64,000 nt of DNA. Source: Propionibacteriaceae bacterium UBA7704. Its GTDB lineage: Bacteria > Actinomycetota > Actinomycetes > Propionibacteriales > Propionibacteriaceae. Position numbers and translations under genes: made by a program. Below are positions 7,371 through 15,577 of this stretch, piece by piece (position 1 is the stretch's first letter; the number at the start of each line of letters is the position of its first letter). The notes beneath the pieces are model-generated. The model was not told the origin of the DNA. It saw nothing but the letters and a program-made list of their open reading frames with translations, and searched no databases. The DNA is taken from assembly GCA_002482525.1 (NCBI GenBank), contig DLGC01000002.1, positions 1-64,000 on the forward strand, in the 5' to 3' direction.

Positions 7371-8147
7371 TCACTCCCGGTGGGCCAGAACCGAACGCAC
7401 CCGGTTCGCCAGTTGCTCGGGGATCACCGATTCCGGGTCGCGGCGCATGGCTGCCAAAGCGCCGGTGACGCCGACCATCGAGGCGTACAGGGCCGGACAG
7501 GTCGGACAGCCGGCCAGATGTTTCTCCAGCAACGCGCGTTCCCTCGAGTCGAGCTCGTCATCGAGATAGTCACCGATGCGGCTACGCACCGTCCAACAGT
7601 TCAACGGAACCCCGGCCAGATCAGCGCGCCGCTCGACTCCGCTGGCCAACGCGCTCACCAGCATCTGCCGACCACGGCGCAGCCGCTGCTTGGCCGCGGC
7701 CAGCGATACCTCCTGAATCTCGGCCACCTCCGGGACGGTAAGACCTTCGACATCGTGCAGCAGCACGGCGGCGCGGTAGTTGGCCGGAACCCGGATCAAC
7801 GCATCACGCAGAGCGTCGCGATCCTCGGCGCGTTCCACCACCACATCGGCGGAGACGCTGTAGGCATCGTCGGCCCAATCCCGCTCGTTGGCCGCCGCCA
7901 ACTCCTCGGCGTCCTCCACCGGCAGCGGGCGGCGACGACGCTGGTCGTCCAGGAAGCGGCGGTACATGATTCGGTGCAACCAGGTGACCGGCCCGGAGTC
8001 GCCTCGGAATTGGTCGGCTCGCTCCAGGCCGCGCAGCACCGTGTCCTGCACCAACTCCGTGGCCGCATCGCTGTCGCGCGTCAGGGCCAGCGCATAACGC
8101 ATCAGGCCGGGTACCTGTTCGGCTATCGAATCCGCAGTGATAGGCAC
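7371..8147 (-). CDS. ECF sigma factor fused to a C-terminal zinc anti-sigma-like domain
   Basis: A 258-aa protein. Residues 10-75 form a sigma region 2 (ALTRDSDAATELVQDTVLRG, VTWLHRIMYRRFLDDQRR) and 105-165 a region 4 (LIRVPANYRAAVLLHDVEGL, AAKQRLRRGR). Residues 180-225 look like the zinc-binding domain of anti-sigma factors: C184, then DYLDDELDSRE, then H210-x3-C214-x2-C217. Sigma and anti-sigma parts in one chain imply a self-inhibited regulator, possibly thiol- or zinc-sensitive; this is inference. The start is GTG 8147 and no Shine-Dalgarno is visible. A TAGATT box lies 6 nt upstream, which suggests a leaderless mRNA. The SRAP gene follows. Confidence 0.85.
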   Translation of the reverse strand: MPITADSIAEQVPGLMRYALALTRDSDAATELVQDTVLRGLERADQFRGDSGPVTWLHRIMYRRFLDDQRRRRPLPVEDAEELAAANERDWADDAYSVSADVVVERAEDRDALRDALIRVPANYRAAVLLHDVEGLTVPEVAEIQEVSLAAAKQRLRRGRQMLVSALASGVERRADLAGVPLNCWTVRSRIGDYLDDELDSRERALLEKHLAGCPTCPALYASMVGVTGALAAMRRDPESVIPEQLANRVRSVLAHRE

Positions 8148-8153
8148 ATGGTG

Positions 8154-8159
8154 AATCTA
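8154..8159 (-). promoter_or_regulatory. -10 element for the ECF-ZAS gene, probably leaderless
   Basis: TAGATT on the minus strand is followed by 6 nt (CACCAT) and then the GTG start codon. Transcription would therefore begin at or next to the start codon. No clear -35 is present. Confidence 0.45.
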
Positions 8160-8179
8160 CCGCGCCGCACGGTGCCCGC

Positions 8180-8386
8180 TCAGGACTGCGTGGTGTGGGT
8201 GGAGATCCCCAACAGCCGGTACAGCGGGCAGAAGCCCACGATGGCAGTCACCAGCGCGATCACGGCCACCACGGCGAGCACGATGCCCCACACACTGGTC
8301 AGACCGACCGAAATGGCTCCGATCACCGCAGCGACGCCGATGACCGCGCGCACGACCCTGTCAATGGTGCCGACGTTCTTGTTCAT
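8180..8386 (-). CDS. DUF2892/YgaP-like small membrane protein
   Basis: A 68-aa protein starting MNKNVGTIDRVVRAVIG, the usual beginning of the DUF2892 inner-membrane family. It has two hydrophobic segments (about 10-30 and 33-52) followed by GFCPLYRLLGI. ATG 8386 is preceded by AAAGGAG at ideal spacing, so the longer frame to 8419 is rejected. Family members are two-helix membrane anchors found alone or fused to rhodanese domains; a precise role cannot be assigned. It lies just upstream of the ECF-ZAS gene on the same strand. Confidence 0.82.
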   Translation of the reverse strand: MNKNVGTIDRVVRAVIGVAAVIGAISVGLTSVWGIVLAVVAVIALVTAIVGFCPLYRLLGISTHTTQS

Positions 8387-8525
8387 TTTCAGACTCCTTT
8401 GTTGTACGTCTACCCACATAGACGCAGTAACCGCCGATTTCGATACCGGGTGGTTCTGTCACCAATTGCCACCACCGACGGCCCGTGGCTTGGCAGGGGT
8501 ACCCCATCGCGAGTAGGAATGACCC

Positions 8526-9053
8526 ATGAGCCTGTTCCGCTTCGCAGCCCGATCCCTGCTCGCCAGCTACTTCGTCGTGAACGGAGTCAACGCTCTGCGC
8601 AAGCCTGAGGACTTCACCGACGCAGCCAAACCCGTGCTCGACATGGCGGTGCCTGCCTGTCGCCGGGTGCTGCCGTCCGAAGTCGCGTCTTTCCTGCCCG
8701 ACGACGCCACCGGTGTGGTCCGACTCACCGCCGCTGCCCAGATCGTCGGCGGCTTCTGCCTGGCCACCGGTCTTGCTCGACGCTTCGGTGCCGCACTGTT
8801 GGCCGCCTCAATGGTGCCGACGGTCGTCAGTCGCAACCCGCTCACCGGCGACGCCCAGGCACGCAGCGAATTCGGCACCGATATCGCACTTCTCGGTGGC
8901 GTGGCCTTGGCATCCATGGACACCGAGGGTGAACCCGACATGTTCTGGCGACTACGCATGCGCCGGCGGATGCTCAGCAGTGACGCCGCCCGTCGCAAGG
9001 CAGAGCGTGCCACCAAGCGCGCGCTGCGATCTGGCGAAAGCACCGCTTCTTGA
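8526..9053 (+). CDS. DoxX family membrane protein
   Basis: A 175-aa integral membrane protein of the DoxX/DoxD type, with the N-terminal signature FRFAARSLLASYFVVNGVNA and hydrophobic segments at about 8-25, 63-80, 84-100 and 115-130. The C-terminal tail is strongly basic and cytoplasmic (RLRMRRRMLSSDAARRKAER). In mycobacteria DoxX-family proteins have been linked to oxidative-stress and thiol homeostasis, but the biochemical activity is uncertain. The stop overlaps the TTG start of aroA by 3 bp, making it the first gene of a doxX-aroA-rsgA-hisN operon. Confidence 0.85.
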   Translation: MSLFRFAARSLLASYFVVNGVNALRKPEDFTDAAKPVLDMAVPACRRVLPSEVASFLPDDATGVVRLTAAAQIVGGFCLATGLARRFGAALLAASMVPTVVSRNPLTGDAQARSEFGTDIALLGGVALASMDTEGEPDMFWRLRMRRRMLSSDAARRKAERATKRALRSGESTAS

Positions 9054-10327
9054 GTAACTGGCCCGCTCCGCTCGCGTCGGGCCCCGTCCGGGGACGGGTC
9101 GTCATCCCCGGATCCAAGTCGGCGTCGGCGCGCAGCCTGCTGCTGGCGGCCCTGGCCGACGGTCCCAGCACCCTCAGCGGTGTGCTCGAATCCCGCGACA
9201 CCCGGTTGATGCGCGCCGGTCTACAGACCCTCGGCGCGACCCTCACTGATCTCTCCGACGACGCCGTGCGCATCGAACCGCTGACCACCATCCACGGCGG
9301 CGGCAGCATCGATGTGGGACTATCCGGGACGGTACTGCGGTTCCTGCCGCCGATCGCGGCACTGGCCGACATCGCCACCGACTTCTACGGTGACGCCGAG
9401 GTCTCCGCCCGTCCGATCGCCCCCCTGTTGGACGCCCTGGCCAGTATGGGCGCCCGCGTCGACGACCGTAAGGTCCCGTTCGCCATCGGCGGCGGCGCCC
9501 TGTTCCGCGGCGGCGCGGTGAGCATTGACGCTCACGCCTCCAGCCAGTTCATCTCGGCGCTGCTGCTCAGCGGCGCCCGATTCCCCGACGGCCTTCGGCT
9601 CCGTCACGACGGCGCACCACTGCCGTCACGGCCACACATCGACATGACCTGCACCTTGCTGGCCCGACACGGGGTGGTCGTGCATCACCCTGATGAGAAC
9701 AGCTGGGAAATCGCACCCACCGCGATCTCAGCCCTCGATGAGCGTATCGAGCCCGACTTGACCAATGCGGCAACCATGCTCGCCACTGCCCTGGTGACCG
9801 GCGGTTCGATCAGCACCTTGTGGCCGGCCGATTCGGTTCAGGCCGCCGATCAGCTCGCCGAGGTGTTGACCGCCTTTGGTGGCCGGCTGCGGTACCTTCC
9901 CTCGCCCGATGGTCGTCTCCTGGAGGTCACCGGCGCCGGATCGGTGTCCGCCGTGGATCTCGATCTGAGTGCGATCAGCGAGGTCACGCCGGTGGCAGCG
10001 GCGTTGGCAGCTTTGGCTACCGGACCGAGCAGACTGCGCGGCGTGGGTCACATTCGTGGCCATGAGACTGACCGGCTGGCCGCCTTGTCGACTGAACTCA
10101 ACCGTCTGGGAGCCAGCGTCACCACTGACGCCGATTCGATGCTGATCACGCCGGGAAACCTTCGAGGCGGTGTCTTCGCAACCTATGCCGACCACCGACT
10201 GGCTCACGCCGGTGCGCTCATCGGACTGGTCACCGAAGGAGTCGAGCTCGACGATGTGGGCTGCACCACCAAGACTCTGCCTGACTTCCCGGGTCTGTGG
10301 CACGACCTGGTGGGGACCGCAGCATGA
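9050..10327 (+). CDS. aroA: 3-phosphoshikimate 1-carboxyvinyltransferase (EPSP synthase)
   Basis: This enzyme transfers the enolpyruvyl group of PEP to shikimate-3-phosphate in the sixth step of the chorismate pathway. The 425-aa length is normal. Motifs in order: PGSKSASARSLLLAALADGP (PEP/S3P binding), GTVLRFLPPIAAL, ASSQFISALLLSGARF, RPHIDMT, HIRGHETDRL, DHRLAHAGALIGL and KTLPDFPGLWHDL. The glyphosate-region motif is atypical, with SGTVLRF in place of the NAGTA(M/T)R of class I enzymes. It starts at TTG 9050, overlapping the doxX stop, and its stop overlaps the rsgA start as ATGA. aroA followed by rsgA is also the mycobacterial order. Confidence 0.95.
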   Translation: MSNWPAPLASGPVRGRVVIPGSKSASARSLLLAALADGPSTLSGVLESRDTRLMRAGLQTLGATLTDLSDDAVRIEPLTTIHGGGSIDVGLSGTVLRFLPPIAALADIATDFYGDAEVSARPIAPLLDALASMGARVDDRKVPFAIGGGALFRGGAVSIDAHASSQFISALLLSGARFPDGLRLRHDGAPLPSRPHIDMTCTLLARHGVVVHHPDENSWEIAPTAISALDERIEPDLTNAATMLATALVTGGSISTLWPADSVQAADQLAEVLTAFGGRLRYLPSPDGRLLEVTGAGSVSAVDLDLSAISEVTPVAAALAALATGPSRLRGVGHIRGHETDRLAALSTELNRLGASVTTDADSMLITPGNLRGGVFATYADHRLAHAGALIGLVTEGVELDDVGCTTKTLPDFPGLWHDLVGTAA

Positions 10328-11322
10328 GTCGTCGCGGGTCGGATGCCATCACCGACGATCCCCATGCTGGTTTCGACAGGGCCGGAGCGCGTCGCCGCAG
10401 CCGCCCGCGCACCAAGGAGCGTCCCAGCTACGCCGACGCGGTACGCGCCATTGTGGTCGGCGTCGATCGAGGCCGATTCCGCTGCCGGATCGAGGGACAA
10501 CCCCAACAGGTGACGGCGGTCAAGGCTCGCAGCCTGCCGCGCGGCGCGGTCATCGTTGGCGATCTGGTGGATGTGGTCGGTGACACCAACGGCGGCGACG
10601 ACGCGCTGGCGCGCATTGTGGGTGTCGCCGAGCGCAGCACCGTGCTGCGTCGCACCGCCGACGACGATGACCCCTATGAGAGGCCGATCGTCGCCAACGC
10701 CGATCAGTTGGCCATCGTTGCCGCCTTGGCAGATCCCCCGCCACGGGTCGGCATGATCGATCGCATTCTGGTCGCCGCCTATGACGCGGGATTGGATCCG
10801 CTACTGGTGCTCACCAAGTCCGACCTGGCAGCACCTGACGGCTTGATGGCCACCTATCGTCCGCTGGGGCTGCGGGTCGTCGCTGTCGAACCCGGCGCCG
10901 ATCTCACTGAACTCGAAGCAGCACTGGCGGGTCGGCGCAGCGTCCTGGTCGGGCATTCCGGCGTCGGAAAATCCACCCTGGTGAATGCGCTGATCCCTGG
11001 CGTCGACCGCGCCACCGGTGTCGTCAACGAGGTAACCGGACGCGGCCGTCATACCTCCACCAGCGCGGTTGCCCTGGAGCTGCCGGCCGGTGGCTGGGTG
11101 ATCGACACCCCTGGCGTGCGTTCCTTCGGATTGAGCCATGTCACACCGGACTCATTCGTGGCCGCGTTCACCGATCTGGCCGAGTTCATCGCCGACTGCC
11201 CGCGGGGCTGCCGTCACGATTCCGAGGCGGAGGGCTGCGCTCTCGACAGCGCGGTTACCGAGGGCAAGCTCGCCACTGAGCGCCTCGAGTCGTTCCGGAG
11301 GATGGAACGGGCGTTCGGATAG
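10324..11322 (+). CDS. rsgA: Ribosome small-subunit-dependent GTPase RsgA
   Basis: A 332-aa circularly permuted GTPase that assists late 30S subunit maturation. An OB-fold occupies about 40-105, with RSLPRGAVIVGDLVDVV. The permuted G-domain runs G4 (VLTKSDL), G1 (VGHSGVGKSTLVNAL) and G3 (DTPGVRSFG). A C-terminal zinc knuckle uses the Cys/His residues of CPRGCRHDSEAEGC. ATG 10324 is preferred because it overlaps the aroA stop (ATGA); an upstream GTG in frame is less likely. The N-terminal 40 residues are Arg-rich, as in other actinobacterial members. Confidence 0.94.
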   Translation: MSRRGSDAITDDPHAGFDRAGARRRSRPRTKERPSYADAVRAIVVGVDRGRFRCRIEGQPQQVTAVKARSLPRGAVIVGDLVDVVGDTNGGDDALARIVGVAERSTVLRRTADDDDPYERPIVANADQLAIVAALADPPPRVGMIDRILVAAYDAGLDPLLVLTKSDLAAPDGLMATYRPLGLRVVAVEPGADLTELEAALAGRRSVLVGHSGVGKSTLVNALIPGVDRATGVVNEVTGRGRHTSTSAVALELPAGGWVIDTPGVRSFGLSHVTPDSFVAAFTDLAEFIADCPRGCRHDSEAEGCALDSAVTEGKLATERLESFRRMERAFG

Positions 11323-11332
11323 ATTGAACACC

Positions 11333-12124
11333 ATGGCTGAGCAATCCTGGATGGACGACCTGAGACTCGCGCATGTGCTGGCTGATCAGGCCGATGCGAT
11401 CACCATGTCCCGGTTCAAGGCCGCCGATCTGCAGGTCACGTCCAAGCCTGATCTGACGCCGGTCAGCGATGCCGACACCGCCGTCGAAGATGCCATCCGT
11501 ACCAGTCTGTCCCGTACTCGTCCGCGAGACGCTGTTCACGGCGAGGAGCGCGCCGATTCCGGCTGGGGGCCACGACGGTGGATCATCGATCCGATCGACG
11601 GAACCGCAAACTACGTCCGGGGTGTCCCGGTGTGGGCGACCCTCATCGGCCTCATGGAGGGTGACGAGGTGGTGGTCGGCGTCGTGTCAGCGCCGGCACT
11701 GTCGCGCCGCTGGTGGGCCAGCAAGAACGGCGGGGCGTTCACCGGACGCAGCCTGTTACAGAACTCCCGATGTCGGGTCTCGCGAGTGTCCGACATCGCC
11801 GATGCCAGCCTGTCCTACTCGTCGGTGGACGGCTGGGTGGATTGCGGACGCGGCCAGCAGTTCGTCGACCTGCTCCGTGACTGCTGGCGGACCCGGGCCT
11901 TCGGCGACTTCTGGAGCTACATGCTGGTGGCCGAGGGAGCCGTCGATCTCGCCACCGAACCGGAACTGGCCTTGCACGACATGGCTGCGGTGTCGATCGT
12001 GGTCACCGAAGCCGGTGGCACCTTCACCAATCTGAACGGCGATCCCGGGGTCGCCGGCCCCGGCGCCATCGCAACCAACGGACTGCTCCACGACGCCATG
12101 GTCGAGCGGCTCAGCCTGAACTGA
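11333..12124 (+). CDS. hisN: Histidinol-phosphatase, inositol-monophosphatase family
   Basis: A 263-aa protein of the IMPase fold, most like actinobacterial HisN, which dephosphorylates histidinol phosphate in histidine synthesis. Metal-binding motifs are HGEERAD, DPIDGTANYVRGVPVW and, near the C-terminus, EPELALHDMAAV followed by VTEAGG. The last has a His-Asp pair in the place where many IMPases have Trp-Asp, as HisN proteins often do. The start ATG lies 10 bp after rsgA, so it is the last gene of the operon. Another IMPase substrate cannot be excluded from sequence alone. It converges on dppF with a 38-bp gap. Confidence 0.82.
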   Translation: MAEQSWMDDLRLAHVLADQADAITMSRFKAADLQVTSKPDLTPVSDADTAVEDAIRTSLSRTRPRDAVHGEERADSGWGPRRWIIDPIDGTANYVRGVPVWATLIGLMEGDEVVVGVVSAPALSRRWWASKNGGAFTGRSLLQNSRCRVSRVSDIADASLSYSSVDGWVDCGRGQQFVDLLRDCWRTRAFGDFWSYMLVAEGAVDLATEPELALHDMAAVSIVVTEAGGTFTNLNGDPGVAGPGAIATNGLLHDAMVERLSLN

Positions 12125-12162
12125 CCCAGCGCGCCGGTCGATACCTCATCGGCGCCGATCGA

Positions 12163-12957
12163 TCACGAAGACCGATGGGTCTGAATGCGCGGCACGGCTG
12201 CGAGTAGCGCACGGGTGTAGTCCTGTTGCGGATCGGCGTACACCTCGGCGGTGGGCCCGGACTCCACGATCGAGCCATTCTTCATGACTGCCAGGTGATC
12301 GCACAGGTGGCGCACCACCAGCAGGTCGTGACTGACCACGATCAACGTCAGTCCGGATTCACGCGCCAGGTCGGCAAGCAGGTTCAACACCTGGGCACGC
12401 ACCGAGACGTCCAGGGCCGAAACCGGCTCGTCGGCGATGAGCACTTCCGGGCGAGGCGCGAGCGCACGGGCGATGGCGATGCGCTGGCGTTGACCACCGG
12501 AGAATTCGTGGGGGAAGCGATCCGCGGAGTCGGCAGGCAGACCGACGGCGTCCAGCACCTCCGCCAGCCGACGGTCGGCAGAGATGCCATCGTCCAACTG
12601 GCGCCGGACCAGCCGAGATCGAAGCGGTTCGGTGATGATGTCGCCGACCCGCATGCGTGGATTGAGCGAGGAGAGCGGATCCTGAAACACCATTTGCACC
12701 GAGGCTCGCAGGAAACCCAGATCACGTTCTCGCAGCCCGGTGATCTCATGCTGATCGAACCAGATACGCCCCGAGGTCGGCCGGTCCAAAGCAGCCAGCA
12801 TTCGAACCAGCGTGGACTTGCCCGATCCGGATTCGCCCACGATGCCGAGCCGCCCACCGCGGGGCACCACCAGGTCCACCGTGTCGACGGCCAGCACCTG
12901 ACGTTGGCCATGGCTGAATCGACGACTCAGCGCCTCGGCGCGGTACAGGTCATCCAT
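12163..12957 (-). CDS. dppF: Peptide ABC transporter ATP-binding protein (DppF/OppF-like)
   Basis: A 264-aa ATPase of an oligopeptide-type importer. It shows Walker A (GESGSGKSTLVRML), Q-loop region FQDPLSSLNPRMRVGDII, ABC signature SGGQRQRIAIARAL, Walker B VLIADEPVSALDV and switch His in VVSHDL. The C-terminal YTRALLAAVP is typical of OppD/OppF-type ATPases. It lacks the longer iron-sulfur-like tail of some family members. Start ATG 12957 (GTG 12960 also possible) overlaps the dppD stop. It is the last gene of the five-gene unit dppA-B-C-D-F, with every junction after dppB overlapping. Confidence 0.88.
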   Translation of the reverse strand: MDDLYRAEALSRRFSHGQRQVLAVDTVDLVVPRGGRLGIVGESGSGKSTLVRMLAALDRPTSGRIWFDQHEITGLRERDLGFLRASVQMVFQDPLSSLNPRMRVGDIITEPLRSRLVRRQLDDGISADRRLAEVLDAVGLPADSADRFPHEFSGGQRQRIAIARALAPRPEVLIADEPVSALDVSVRAQVLNLLADLARESGLTLIVVSHDLLVVRHLCDHLAVMKNGSIVESGPTAEVYADPQQDYTRALLAAVPRIQTHRSS

Positions 12958-13793
12958 CACGACTCCCCCGCCGGGGCGTCCAGGAGACCCGCCACGGTAG
13001 GCAGGCGCTGACCGGGCTCGATCCGATCCAGGCTGGCGGCTTCCACCAGACCGCGGGTGTATGGGTGCTGCGGCGCGCTGAACAGCTCCGCCACGGTGCC
13101 TCGCTCCACGATCCGACCCTCGAGCATCACCAGGACCCGGTCGCAGATCTGGGAGACCACCGCGAGGTCGTGGCTGATGAACAGGCAAGCCGCGCCGCTG
13201 GCGGTCAGGGCTTGGTCGAGCTTCGCCAGTACCTGGGCCTGCACGGTGACATCCAATGCGGTGGTCGGCTCGTCGCAAATCACCAACTGCGGCGCGTTGA
13301 TCAGCGCCATCGCCAAAATGGCGCGCTGCCGCTGACCTCCGGAGAGCTGATGGGGGAAGGCCGCCGCCACGCGCGCCGGGTCGGAAAGGCCCACTTCGCC
13401 GAGCAGCTCGATGACGCGTGCCCGCGCCGAACCGCGCTCGACATCGGCGTGAAGCAGCAAGGTCTCGGCGACCTGGCGGCCAACCGGCATCGTCGGATCG
13501 AGAGCGGTCATCGGCTCCTGGAACACCATGGTGACCAGATCGCCGCGCAACCGCGCCATGTCGCGCTCCGGTAGCGCGGTGATCGCATGACCGGCCAGTT
13601 CGACGCTGCCGCTGACCACGGCGTTCTCGGCCAACAAGCCCATCACGGCCAACGCGGTGACCGTCTTGCCGGAGCCCGACTCACCGATGACACCCAGACG
13701 TTCGCCGCCGTCGATGGTGAAAGACACCTGATCGACCGCGGGCCGACGGCGCCCAAAGCGCACCCGCAGGTCACGAACCACCAGCAAGCTCAT
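12957..13793 (-). CDS. dppD: Peptide ABC transporter ATP-binding protein (DppD/OppD-like)
   Basis: A 278-aa ATPase pairing with the downstream dppF product to energise peptide import. It has Walker A (GESGSGKTVTALAV), FQEPMTALDPTMPVGRQ, signature LSGGQRQRAILAMAL, Walker B LVICDEPTTALDV and FISHDLAVV. The C-terminal HPYTRGLVEA motif is typical of OppD-type subunits. It overlaps dppC by 4 bp and dppF by 1 bp, so synthesis of both ATPases is probably coupled. Confidence 0.9.
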   Translation of the reverse strand: MSLLVVRDLRVRFGRRRPAVDQVSFTIDGGERLGVIGESGSGKTVTALAVMGLLAENAVVSGSVELAGHAITALPERDMARLRGDLVTMVFQEPMTALDPTMPVGRQVAETLLLHADVERGSARARVIELLGEVGLSDPARVAAAFPHQLSGGQRQRAILAMALINAPQLVICDEPTTALDVTVQAQVLAKLDQALTASGAACLFISHDLAVVSQICDRVLVMLEGRIVERGTVAELFSAPQHPYTRGLVEAASLDRIEPGQRLPTVAGLLDAPAGES

Positions 13794-14602
13794 GGCAGCT
13801 CCCGAAGGCGTGGATCCAGGTAGTCGCGCAACCCGTCACCGAGCAGGTTGAATCCCAGCACCGCCAGCGCAATCGCCAGTCCCGGCCAGACGGTCTGAAT
13901 CGGCATCACGAACAGGTACTGCTGGGCGTCGCGCAGCATATTGCCCCAGGTCGGGGTCGGACGGGGTGTGCCCAGGCCCAGATAGGACAGGGCGGCCTCG
14001 GCCAGGATCGCCAGCGCGAATCCCACGGACGCCTGGACTCCGATGACCGGTGCGATATTGGGCAGCACATGGCGGCCGGCCACCCCCCAGCGGGAGGTTC
14101 CTGCCACCCGTGCGGCCAGTACGAAGTCGGCGGCCATCACCTGTTTGGTGCCGGCGCGCGCCACCCGGGCCACCGCCGGAATGGTGGCCACCCCGATGGC
14201 GACCATGGCGGTGACGGTGGAGGCGCCGAAGACTGCGGCCAGCAGGATCGCCAACAGCAAGGCCGGCAGTGCATAGACCACATCGGCCGCCCGCATGACG
14301 ACTTCGTCGAGCCACCCGCCGGCCTGACCGGCCAGCATTCCCAACGGCACGCCGATGAGTACAGCGAGGCCGACCGAGATGATGCCTACCACCAAGGTTG
14401 TCCGCGCCCCGACCATCAGGCGGCTGAGAATGTCGATGCCGAATCCGTCGGTTCCCAACACGTGCGGCCACCCAGGAGGCAAGAGACGCTCCGAAGGTAC
14501 GACCCTGATCGGGTCGAACGGCGTCCAAAAGACCGACACCACGGCGGTGATGACGATCAACGCCACCAATACCAGTCCTGCCACCAGTTGTGCCCGCTTC
14601 AT
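13790..14602 (-). CDS. dppC: Peptide ABC transporter permease (DppC/OppC-like)
   Basis: A 270-aa inner-membrane permease. One N-terminal TM (about 8-28) precedes HVLGTDGFGIDILSRLMVGARTTL, the OppC signature, and about five further TMs. The EAA loop that contacts the ATPase is seen around EAALSYLGLGTPRPTPTWG. Start ATG 14602 overlaps the dppB stop by 4 bp. Confidence 0.9.
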   Translation of the reverse strand: MKRAQLVAGLVLVALIVITAVVSVFWTPFDPIRVVPSERLLPPGWPHVLGTDGFGIDILSRLMVGARTTLVVGIISVGLAVLIGVPLGMLAGQAGGWLDEVVMRAADVVYALPALLLAILLAAVFGASTVTAMVAIGVATIPAVARVARAGTKQVMAADFVLAARVAGTSRWGVAGRHVLPNIAPVIGVQASVGFALAILAEAALSYLGLGTPRPTPTWGNMLRDAQQYLFVMPIQTVWPGLAIALAVLGFNLLGDGLRDYLDPRLRELP

Positions 14603-15561
14603 GACTCGTCCTCGCGGGACCGCTGCCGAGGATCGATGATCAGATAGCTCAGGTCCACCGCGGCGCTCAGTGCCAGCACCGCGAACACGAGGAACATCAC
14701 GGTTCCCTGAACCACCATCAGATCCCGCTGCGAGACTGCTGTCAGGAGCAAGGAACCCAGACCCGGCAGCGTGAAGACGCTCTCCACCACGATCGCCCCC
14801 ACCAGCACTGCGGATACCTGCAGGCCGAGGATGGTCACCAAAGAGATCGCAGCATTGCGCAGTCCGTGCCGCAGCAGGGCGCGCATGGGCGTCCAGCCCA
14901 CCGATCGCGCAGTGCGGTAGTAGTCCTCGTTGAGTACCTCGATGAAGGCGGAGCGTACATACCGGATCAGGATGGCGGCCTGGACCAGCGCCAGCGTCAC
15001 CACCGGCAGTATCAGGTGTTCAGCCCAGCCCACGGGATCTTTGTGCACGGGCACATAGCCGTTCGCTGGAAGCCAGCGCAGCCACACGGCGAAGACCATC
15101 ACCAGCAGGATGCCTCCCCAGAACACCGGAATCGCCATACCCACCTGGGCAGCGGCGCTGACACTCACGCCCTGCCATGATCGGCGCTTGAGGGCGGCCA
15201 CCATTCCGGCGGGCACCGCGATGATCAAGGAGAGCAGCATCGCGAAGCCGACCAGCCATAGCGTCACGGCTAGCCGCGGCGCCAGCAAGGACAGCACTGA
15301 ATCACCGCTGAGGTGGGAGACTCCGAAGTCGCCGGAGAGCATGCCGCCGAGCCAGTCCAGATACTGCACCAGCCATGGCCGATCCAAGCCGAGTTGAGCG
15401 CGTAACTGCGCCAGAGCTTCCGGCGTCGCGTCGGTGCCGAGCAGGACCTGGGCGACGTCGCCGGGAAGCGCCATGGTGATGCCGAACACCACCACTGACG
15501 CTCCCAGTAGCGTTATCGCGAAAACGCCGAGGCGCTTGGCGACCTGTCGCGCCAGCCGCAT
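14599..15561 (-). CDS. dppB: Peptide ABC transporter permease (DppB/OppB-like)
   Basis: A 320-aa permease with the OppB N-terminal pattern: one TM (LGVFAITLLGASVVVFGITM), then PGDVAQVLLG and QLGLDRPWLVQYLDWL. Five more hydrophobic segments follow, with the EAA loop in TARSVGWTPMRALLRHGLRN. It begins 16 bp downstream of dppA and overlaps dppC, so it belongs to the same transcript. Confidence 0.9.
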   Translation of the reverse strand: MRLARQVAKRLGVFAITLLGASVVVFGITMALPGDVAQVLLGTDATPEALAQLRAQLGLDRPWLVQYLDWLGGMLSGDFGVSHLSGDSVLSLLAPRLAVTLWLVGFAMLLSLIIAVPAGMVAALKRRSWQGVSVSAAAQVGMAIPVFWGGILLVMVFAVWLRWLPANGYVPVHKDPVGWAEHLILPVVTLALVQAAILIRYVRSAFIEVLNEDYYRTARSVGWTPMRALLRHGLRNAAISLVTILGLQVSAVLVGAIVVESVFTLPGLGSLLLTAVSQRDLMVVQGTVMFLVFAVLALSAAVDLSYLIIDPRQRSREDES

Positions 15562-15577
15562 GGCACCCGAGCCCGGC

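Noticed and set aside
12148..12159. ATCGGCGCCGAT palindrome between hisN and dppF as a terminator
   Set aside because: A perfect 12-bp palindrome with no loop cannot form a stable RNA hairpin in this short gap; at most a chance or protein-binding site.
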